Of a stretch of 64,000 bases of DNA, positions 56,601-64,000 are shown in pieces (within the stretch, counting starts at the first letter, position 1; each line of letters opens with the position of its first letter). The stretch spans positions 37,319,759 to 37,383,758 of the forward strand of contig CAIIXF020000009.1 in assembly GCA_903813345.2 (NCBI GenBank). Reading direction: 5' to 3'. The position numbers were made by a program, and so were the translations under genes. This DNA is from Owenia fusiformis (Eukaryota; Annelida; Polychaeta; Sabellida; Oweniidae). The notes under the pieces are model-generated. The model was not told the origin of the DNA, ran no database searches, and saw only the letters and a program-made list of their open reading frames with translations.

Positions 56601-59548
56601 TCTACCTTGGTGCTTTCATCACCATTGGTACCACCTATGCTGGTGCCTTTAGGATCAATGGCATCTACATTGGAATTTTTGTCACGGTCGGCATGTACAT
56701 TGGTGCCTTCATCACCTTCATTGGTGTCCTCAGCACCATTGACATCTACACTGGTGTCTTTGGGACCACTGGCATATATAATGGAGTTTTTGTCATAGTT
56801 GGCATCTATATTGGTGCTTACATCACCATTGGTATCTATACTGGTGTTTTTAGGACCATTGGCACATATAATGGAGTTTTTGTCACAGTTGACATCTATA
56901 TTGCTGCTTCCATCCCCATTGACATCTACTTTAGTGCTTTTATCACCATTGGTATCTCTACTGGTGGTGTTTTTAGGACCATTGGCACATATAATGGAGT
57001 TTTTGTCACAGTTGGCATCTACATTGGTGGTTTCATCATAGTTAGCATCCACACTGGCATTGTTGTCACCATTGGCATCTACATTGGTGGTTTCATCACA
57101 ATTGGCATCCACATCGGTGCTTTCATCACATCCATGATTAAGATCCTGCTTATAATAATCAGATTGTGACTTTTGTTGACTTTTCTCAACAGTTTGATCG
57201 CTCTTTGTGGCTTTTGGTGGCTCATTCTTTACAGGTGAAGCACCAGTTTCATTATTTGATAATCTCTTAACACAAACTACTGGATGAAAGATCCTTCTCT
57301 GCTGGGGAGATAGTACCGCTGTCTTGATGACATGATTTGAAACAATAAAAGTAGTTGGGGATTCTATATTGAGATTCTCTTCAACATGCCACTTATCTTC
57401 TGCCTTTACAGGTCTCTCTTGTGTGTGATATTTATCTTGTGGAGTCCTTATCTTCTCTTTTATATCAAAGTTTCCAAGAGGTTCACGGTTCTTTTTGAAG
57501 TCATGTCTAATGTCTTTACACAGTCTCTTAGATATGCTGTGCAGAGGCGGGGATGGATTAATTGCCTCTTTGCACATGTTGCATGCTTTTCTTGGAGATT
57601 GCCTCAATACCACATGTTTCTGTTTCTGTTCCTTTAGGTCTTGACTGCCTCTAATTGGGGATCTCATGACTTGAGGTACCTGTTTGAGTTTGTGTGATTC
57701 ATCTTTAGAGGAGGAATTTAGCTTGGAGTTCTGTGTTGCCTCTAGATCTCTGGATTTGTCAGTATGCATAGATATTTCTCCTTTGATATTTGTTTTTCTT
57801 GAAACTATATTTTTGTGTCCAATTACTGGGGACTTCTCTTTCGCTTTCGTGATAGATTTATATTTACCTTTGTGTATGGAGGTTTCTTTAGCCATGGAAT
57901 CCTCTTTGATCTTGTGAACAGAACTTTCTTTGGCAGTGGACCTCTCTTTGGTTTTATTAGTTGAGTTTTTTATGGTATGAGTATTTTCTTTGGATTCATG
58001 AGCTGAGCTTTCTTTGACGGTATAATAATCTTTGGTTTTATGAGGTAATATTTTTTTGGCAGTGGATTTTTCTTTTGTTTTATGTCTTGAGCTTTCTTTG
58101 GCAGCAGACCTCTTTTTGGATTTATCAGTTGAACTTTCCTTTTCATTCTCTTTTGTTTTATGTCTTGAGTTTTCTTTGGCATCAGACTTCTCTTTTCTTT
58201 TATGAGTTGAGCTTTCTTTGGCAGCAGACCTCTTTTTGGATTTCTCAGTTGAACTTTCCTTTTCAGTGGAATTCTCTTTTGTTTCACAAGAAAGCTTGTG
58301 TCTTTCAGTTGACTTTTGTTTTGTTTTATAACTTGACCTTTCTTTTGGTATTTCTTTGCTAGACTGTGCCACTTGTTCACAGAGTCTCAGTTTTGTTGTG
58401 TGTTTAACATTACTAGAGTGTGAGTGGTGATGCTCTTTGCCAGATCTATGCCTATCTGATCTACTATCTTTATGGTGCTTATGCTTTTGCTTATCTGGTA
58501 CTTTAAACTTATGCTGGGTACTGGGCATGATGTGATCTTTTGAAAGGTGACTATTTGATAAAATCCTGTCTTTCGATGGTTTAAGCTTGTGACTTTCTCT
58601 TGTTTTGTAATACTTTGATAATTTAGGATCCATTGTGGATTTTCCAGTTGAAGTCGTAACCGCATGTTTTATTAGCTTTGGATCCTTGTAGGTAAATTCT
58701 TTATGAGCTTGATGCTCTACGCTTGTCTTGCTTTGCTTCTTCTCTGGACCAACATCTTCTCCTGATGATAATGTGGGGCTTAATTTCCTTTTCAGACAGG
58801 ACCTTGTAGAGGATCCTGATGGGACGGATTCTTCTTTATTGAGGGACTTTTTATCTTGACGCATCTGGAATATGTTAGATATGTTTTGAAGATACTTCAA
58901 AGTGGGCTACTACGAGTATGAAGGATTATGACTATTCCAGATGTAGTTCTAATTTTCTATTGCTTTAATACTTATGATTGGTTATAAGCTGTGTTTCTGA
59001 ATCCATAAATCTTCTCCAAATATTTTGTACAAGGCATTAACATGCAAAATGTCACCACCCAGCATTTGTTAAAGACACAGAACAACAACTGCTGAACACA
59101 GTTCATGAAAAAGTTGGAGACTATAACAATGTCACCACTTCTGGTGGTGACATAAAAGCTACAATGGACCTCTAGAAATTTAATTTTGGGTTTAATAATG
59201 AAGTAATTTAAAGAATTGGTATTAAATGGTAACAGGCCAATGATTGATTGATTGATTGATATGAAAGCATATAAATATTGCTCTAAAAACTACATTACAA
59301 TAAAGACAAATAAACAATATAAAAGATACAAACCAAGCAGGGTTCACTATCAAGTTATGTCCTTTGTATAATCAATACTGAGGGTACTTACGGTAGTTAT
59401 GACCTGAGCTGGGCTCTCTGGCAAAAGCCTGGTGTATGGAGATTCTTCTAACTGTTGAACGACTAGAGGACATTGCCGCATTGTTTTCCTGGCAGTTTTC
59501 TTCACCTTCAGATGTTTTAATGGAGGACCAAGACTGACCACTGTATCC
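44659..59548 (-). CDS. Giant disordered nuclear-type protein of unknown identity (5' incomplete)
   Basis: Exons, in transcript order: 59392-59548, 48057-58864, 47776-47910, 47280-47419, 45390-46901 and 44659-44849. All borders are GT-AG and keep one frame, giving about 4,313 aa. The 10.8-kb second exon starts at an in-frame ATG, so it could also be the initiator. Its N-terminal part is Lys/Ser/His-rich (nuclear-like). Then come a 12-13-aa DANGD/VDANCD repeat (56580-57120), a long 12-aa KDDEPVEAVS repeat (53440-55910), a TEVEKQPFDET repeat (51640-51930), an AT-hook (KKRRGRPPK, about 51190), a globular-looking block (50760-51110), a 14-aa LPPTDNRLAQTGN repeat (48940-49230) and a His-rich RHDTPHRHDMP repeat (48340-48660). 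The last exon encodes a coiled coil (NTELEHCKAQLKLCQQQLVVE). Family not recognised; chromatin or transcription association is inferred from the AT-hook. Confidence 0.75.
45061..45145 (-). repeat. Dispersed ATGTCACCACC repeat, inverted copy in last intron of giant gene
   Basis: On the minus strand this reads AAGGTATTAACATGCAAAATG, then TCACCACCTGCCATTTGTTA, matching the copies at 59031-59157 and 59983-60114; the end TGGTGGTGACA is also present. A short palindromic mobile element is likely. Confidence 0.7.
48340..48660 (-). repeat. Histidine-rich coding minisatellite
   Basis: Units of about 24-30 bp encode QRHDTPHRHDMPHLHGTP-like sequence. The high histidine content suggests metal binding or phase-separating behaviour, but that is only inference from composition. 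Confidence 0.85.
48934..49270 (-). repeat. 42-bp coding minisatellite (14-aa repeat)
   Basis: Seven to eight near-identical 42-bp units encode LPPTDNRLAQTGNM. The copies hold very similar DNA, so expansion is recent; flanking imperfect units extend to about 49330. Confidence 0.9.
53440..55910 (-). repeat. 36-bp coding minisatellite (12-aa acidic repeat)
   Basis: About 2.5 kb of degenerate tandem units encoding (S/N)KDDEPVEAV/L. The units stay in frame with only a few one-residue-short or 24-bp variants, and they leave long spurious open frames on the plus strand. The protein made here is strongly acidic and certainly unstructured. Confidence 0.9.
56580..57130 (-). repeat. 36-39-bp coding minisatellite (Asn/Asp-rich)
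   Basis: Tandem units encode variants of VDANGDxxTN and IICANGPKNTS, in a mixed higher-order arrangement in which a block containing CDKNSIICANGPKN recurs. In frame with the giant gene. Confidence 0.85.
59031..59157 (+). repeat. Dispersed hairpin repeat, copy A
   Basis: Begins CAAGGCATTAACATGCAAAA and TGTCACCACC and ends GGTGGTGACATAAAAG. The CACC/GGTG parts are inverted and could form a stem. Closely related to the copy at 59983-60114. Confidence 0.75.
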
Positions 59549-59581
59549 CTGGAAATAAAATATCATAAATTCTCAAATGAA

Positions 59582-59864
59582 GTACACTGCCAATCTCAAA
59601 CAGTATCAAACAGTGCTGTTTATGAAACAGTGCTGGACAGCGCTCTAAAAACAATACTGTAAAAGGCTGTTTTCAAAAACAGTACTGTAAAAGGCTGTTT
59701 TCAAAAACAGTACTGAACAGGGCTGTTAAAACAGTACTGTACTACGCTGTTCAAAACAACAGACAATGTTAGAATAGCTCTGCACATTGCTCCAACTGCA
59801 CTGTTCAGTACTGTTTACAGCCCTGTACAGCACTGCAAGATGATGTTGCAGATTGGGGGTGTAC
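59582..59864. mobile_element. Small palindromic element rich in ACAGTACTGT motifs
   Basis: A 283-bp stretch bounded by GTACACTGCCAATCTCAAACA and, at the right, the complement of GTACACCCCCAATCTGCAAC. In between, AACAGTACTGTAAAAGGCTG and GGGCTGT/ACAGCCC phrases repeat and mirror each other, so most of it can fold back. It lies just upstream of the first visible exon of the giant gene. Confidence 0.7.
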
Positions 59865-59982
59865 CTGAGACCATGTTAGCATCAAACCACATCATTTTGA
59901 TGCTGATAAGATCTTAACAATCTCTAATGTATCATTCATGAAGTTAATTGAAAGTTTAAATGAAGGTCATTTAAAGAAAAAA

Positions 59983-60114
59983 CAAGGCAGTAACATGCAA
60001 AATGTCACCACCTGCCATTTGTTACAGACTCCAAACTCCAAACATCAGATGCTGAACAATATCCACAAAAGAGACTATAGCAATATGTCAGCACTTGTGG
60101 TGGTGACATAAAAA
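59983..60114 (+). repeat. Dispersed hairpin repeat, copy B
   Basis: Same layout as copy A: CAAGGCAGTAACATGCAAAA, TGTCACCACC, then about 100 bases later GTGGTGGTGACATAAAAATG. A partial copy (CAAGGCATTAACATGACAAA) is at 62033-62070, just where the terminal satellite begins. Confidence 0.75.
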
Positions 60115-61453
60115 TGACAACATTAGGTAGGCTCACAAGGTGATTCCCTATTATGGTAATAGACTAGATGCAAGTAGAAATAATCATGATTTACATCATT
60201 AAATATTCAAAATTCAGTCAAAGTGATGTCATATTTGAAATCTACATGTAAAAGTACAACTGTAAATATGTAAATATATAAAAATTGTTTATCATCTTTG
60301 AAAATTTTTTTTTTTTAAAATGTGACTTCTAGTGTGGGGAGATTCCCCATAGACCCCGTGGTATAAAATAACAAAATGTGAAATATCTTTTCTTGTATTG
60401 GACAGGTAGCATTTTCTTTACTGGACATATTTTAATTTGCATAACTATTAGATACTTAAGGGTGATATGAAAATTGAACCACTAAAACTGTTGAGTTATT
60501 TAAGTTAAAGGGAAATTTCTACTTTACCCGCCATGCTATCTGACCCAAACGAGGTGAAACTGGTTGCAAAAGTATGTTATATTACACATATATCATAATG
60601 AAATACACACCAGTATGATACGTAGAATTAGTTCATAACTAGAAAATAGCAACGCCAAAGCGTAGCAAATCCCATCGAACAACAATGGCTGGCATTTTTA
60701 CAAACAAAATATATAGCAAATATCGTAAAATAACACACGTAAGAAAGGTCACCTTTTTCAAAATGGTTGCTCACTAGTCAAGTAGTCATCAGAGAAAGTA
60801 ATATGCTTTTAAGTATGGCCACTACTACCAAAAGTGTCATTAGACAGTGCGCCATGCTTATAGTATTCACATAGCAAATATAAACAAAATCGCTCCACTA
60901 CTTTTTGAGTTATAGTAAAAAATGTTACACAGGTAAAAATGGTGGCCATTTTTCAAAATGGCCGCCTACTACCCAACATGTCATTAGTCATTGTGCCATG
61001 CTTATAGTATTCACATACCAAATGTGAACAAAATCACTCTACTAATTTTCAAGTTACAGCAAAAATAGTAAAATGGCGAGTAAGGGCAGCTATATTTTTG
61101 GCTGCCATGTATTTCTTAAATATTTACATTTCTAGCTTAATTAATGTCCTATATAACTTTTTTACATTTAAAACATATTGCTATTACAGTTTTATATACA
61201 GTACCTAAATTACTATAAAATCAGTACTTAAATGGCTGCCATTTTTTAACAAGCGGCCATTTTGAAAATTGGCTTTCGAGCTTGTAATGTGTACAAAATA
61301 TGAGTTATGTAATTTGCAATCGTGGGACCATAATTACACTCATCTCTTCTACATCCACTTGTAAATCACTCCACTTTTAACAAAAATACATGTAAGCCTA
61401 CCATGTTTCAAGAAATTAAGGCTGTGGATTTTAGAGCATGTAGTAATTTTCTA

Positions 61454-61833
61454 CTATACTTTCTACTATATTTTGCACTTTTTGCGAGTTTTGGAAAATT
61501 TGTGAAATATAGTAGCCGCAAAATTCCTACAGTTCTAATTCGCGAAATTTGAAAGTCGCAAAATTCCAAGGAAATTCCTGGGGATTAGAAGAAAGATCGG
61601 TATTACTGTATTGAATGAACATTCTAACGAAATGGCAAGCCAAAATCATCGGGCGAAGGAACAACCATGGCTGATATCGAAAGTCGAAAGAGTGATCTTG
61701 GATGACAAATCTGCGAAAATTAATAGCCGCAAAATTTCAAAAAACTGACAATTAGCAAAATATAATAGCCGCAAAATTTAAAATGCCAAAAACGCTAAAT
61801 ATAATAGCGTCAAATATTAGTGGGAGTACAGTA
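61454..61833. mobile_element. Decayed MITE related to the one in MFSD13A intron 1
   Basis: AT-rich sequence with repeated TAGTAGCCGCAAAATT phrases in both halves, an internal TTCCTGGGGATTAGAAG like the TTCCTGGGGATTCATTC at 35083, and a right end GGGAGTACAGTA resembling the TACTGTA end of 34925-35181. Boundaries are uncertain. Confidence 0.45.
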
Positions 61834-62044
61834 TATGAACATTACAAAATATCCTAACTCTCACAAATATACTTTAGAATCAACACTAAAATGGTGGCCA
61901 CTTTGCAACCAGTGCTCATTTTCAAATCTGCTTCTTATCAACCTTGTTCCCACATAGAGTACATAGGTCATATTCATATCAAACATAAACAACATGCAAG
62001 GTATATAGGTCGTATTCATATCAAATATAAACAAGGCATTAACA

Positions 62045-64000
62045 TGACAAAATGTCACCACCTAAAACAATTTGGTCAATTTAAAGCAAGTTGGAAAATA
62101 CCTTTTGACCTAAGAAGAACTTCTGAGAACATGTAGATGATTTTGAAAAAAAAATTAGTCAATTTGAAGCAAGTTGAAAAAAGACCTTTTTGACCTTGAG
62201 AAGGTCATTGAAGGTCAAAGGTCAAATCTAAAGTCAGATTTGAACTTCTGAGAACTTGTAAAGTCAAATTTGAACTTCTGAAAAGATGTAGATGATTTTG
62301 AAAAAAAAATTTGGTCAATTTGAAGCAAGTTGAAAACAGACCTTTTTGACCTTTTTTGACCTTGAGAAGGTCATTAAAGGTCAAATGTCAAATCTAAAGT
62401 CAGATTTGAATTTCTGAGAACATGTAGATGATTTTGAAAAAAAAGATTAGTCAATTTGAAGCAAGTTGAAAAAAGACCTTTTTGACCTTTTTTGACCTTG
62501 AGAAGGTCAAATGTCAAATCTAAAGTCAAATCTAAAGTCATATTTAGATTTCTGAGAACATGTAGATGATTTTGAAAAAAAAAATTTAGTCAATTTGAAG
62601 CAAGATGAAAAAATACCCTTTTGAACTTTTTTGACATTGAGAAGGTCATTGAAGGTCAAATGTCAAATCTAAAGTCAGATTTGAATTTTTGAGAACATGT
62701 AGATGATTTTGAAAAAAAAATTTAGTCAATTTGAAGCAAGGTGAAAAAAGACCTTTTTGACCTTTTTTGACTTTGATAAGGTCATTGAAGGTCAAATGTC
62801 AAATCTTAAGTCAAATCTAAAGTCAGATTTGAATTTCTGAGAACACGTAGATGATTTTGAAAAAAAAATTAGTCAATTTGAAGCAAGATGAAAAAATACC
62901 TTTTTGACCTTTTTTGACATTGAGAAGGTCATTGAAGGTCAAATGTTAAATCTAAAGTCAGATTTGAATTTCTGAGAACATGTAGATGATTTTGAAAAAA
63001 AAATTTAGTCAATTTGAAGCAAGTTGAAAAAATACCTTTTTTACCTTTTTTGACTTTGAGAAGGTCATTGAAGGTCAAATGTCAAATCTTAAGTCAAATC
63101 TAAAGTCAGATTTGAATTTCTGAGAACACATAGATGATTTTGAACTTTTTTTTTAGTCAATTTGAAGCAAGTTGAAAACAGACCTTTTTGACCTTTTTTG
63201 ACCTTGAGAAGGTCAGATTTGAAGGTCAAATGTCAAATCTTAAGTCAGATTTGAATTTCTGAGAACACGTAGATGATTTTGAAAAAAAAAATTAGTCAAT
63301 TTGAAGCAAGTTGAAAACAGACCTTTTTGACCTTTTTTGACCTTGAGAAGGTCATTGAAGGTCAAATGTCAAATCTAAAGTCAGATTTGAAGGTCAAATG
63401 TCAAATCTAAAGTCAGATTTGAATTTCTGAGAACATGTAGATGATTTTGAAAAATAATTTAGTCAATGTGAAGCAAGTTGAAAAAAGACCTTTTTGACCT
63501 TGAGAAGGTCATTGAAGGTCAAATGTCAAATCTTAAGTCAGATTTGAATTTCTGAGAACACGTAGATGATTTTGAAAAAAACATTTAGTCAATTTGAAGC
63601 AAGTTGAAAACAGACCTTTTTGACCTTTTTTGACCTTAAGAATGTCATTGAAGGTCAAATGTCAAATCTAAAGTCAGATTTGAAGGTCAAATGTCAAATC
63701 TAAAGTCAGATTTGAATTTCTGAGAACATGTAGATGATTTTGAAAAAAAATTTAGTCAATGTGAAGCAAGTTGAAAAAAGACCTTTTTGACCTTGAGAAG
63801 GTCATTGAAGGTCAAATGTCAAATCTAAAGTCAGATTTGAAGGTCAAATGTCAAATCTAAAGTCAGATTTGAATTTCTGAGAACATGTAGATGATTTTGA
63901 AAAAAAATTTAGTCAATGTGAAGCAAGTTGGAAAAAGACCTTTTTGACCTTGAGAAGGTCATTGAAGGTCAAATGTCAAATCTAAAGTCAGATTTGAACT
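62045..64000. repeat. Satellite array with ordered AGGTCA half-sites
   Basis: About thirteen units of roughly 135-170 bp, marked by GTAGATGATTTTGAAAA at about 62133, 62288, 62424, 62562, 62699 and on to 63887. The array runs past the window end. A typical unit holds TTAGTCAATTTGAAGCAAG, one or two TGACCT, then AGAAGGTCATTGAAGGTCAA and GTCAAATCTAAAGTCAGATT. Unit lengths differ mainly by gain or loss of a GTCAAATCTAAA phrase and of the second TGACCT. No coding potential. Confidence 0.93.

Larger units (their letters stand above)
59865..62044. other. Upstream/intronic region of giant gene, no exon seen
   Basis: No convincing coding exon. Contains copy B of the dispersed repeat, recurring CAAAATGGCCGCC/GGCTGCCATTTT phrases between 60750 and 61270, and a decayed inverted-repeat element at about 61454-61833. 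Further 5' exons of the giant gene may lie here or beyond the window. Confidence 0.4.

Noticed and set aside
57970-58380. Minus-strand 136-codon Lys-rich frame and its plus-strand partner
   Set aside because: Alternate frames of the Lys/Ser-rich N-terminal repeat of the giant gene.

Overview
This is nuclear DNA of an animal. GT-AG introns interrupt two recognisable metazoan genes, the DNA is AT-rich, intergenic distances are kilobases long, and mobile elements are dense (DIRS, LINE, TA-flanked DNA elements and satellite). The mix of a DIRS element, mariner-type elements and a huge ankyrin-only protein would suit a marine invertebrate such as a mollusc or other lophotrochozoan. That placement is inference; nothing here fixes the species.

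Layout. Positions 1-5760 hold an almost complete DIRS-type tyrosine-recombinase retrotransposon (SR-rich Gag, RT/RNase H, recombinase, inverted terminal repeats); its left tip is outside the window. At 6639-12092 (minus) lies one long exon for a ~1817-aa ankyrin-repeat protein made mostly of near-identical 63-aa doublets. Two TA-flanked inverted-repeat elements follow (12303-13032, 13310-14440). At 15250-21360 (minus) is a nearly full-length LINE (ORF1 with coiled coil and SGNH-like domain, ORF2 with APE endonuclease and RT), inserted inside a ~161-bp tandem repeat that continues to 22130.

From 24149 to 26776 (plus) are the last six coding exons of DDX46/Prp5, the U2 snRNP-associated splicing helicase. 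Directly in front of them is an array of 107-bp tandem copies, each holding the splice acceptor plus a truncated copy of the same exon; this is the strangest local structure. Positions 29472-31568 (plus) hold an intronless ORF with a TATA box for an unrecognised, very basic, repeat-bearing protein with one N-terminal membrane segment. Positions 33863-37688 (plus) hold a complete four-coding-exon MFSD13A/TMEM180-like transporter; its first intron contains a small inverted-repeat element and a LINE fragment.

Positions 38078-39371 are a 1.29-kb inverted-repeat DNA element with many copies of one decamer and a possible two-exon mini-gene. Positions 42881-43972 are a decayed, internally deleted mariner. 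From 59548 down to 44659 (minus) runs a giant gene of unknown identity: six visible coding exons, one of 10.8 kb, for a mostly disordered, nuclear-looking protein of over 4,300 aa built from several minisatellites plus an AT-hook and one globular-looking block. The window ends in small inverted-repeat elements and a satellite (62045-64000) whose unit carries ordered AGGTCA half-sites.

The genes do not form an operon or pathway. DDX46, MFSD13A and the giant gene are ordinary host genes in a repeat-rich region; most of the remaining sequence is mobile or tandemly repeated.
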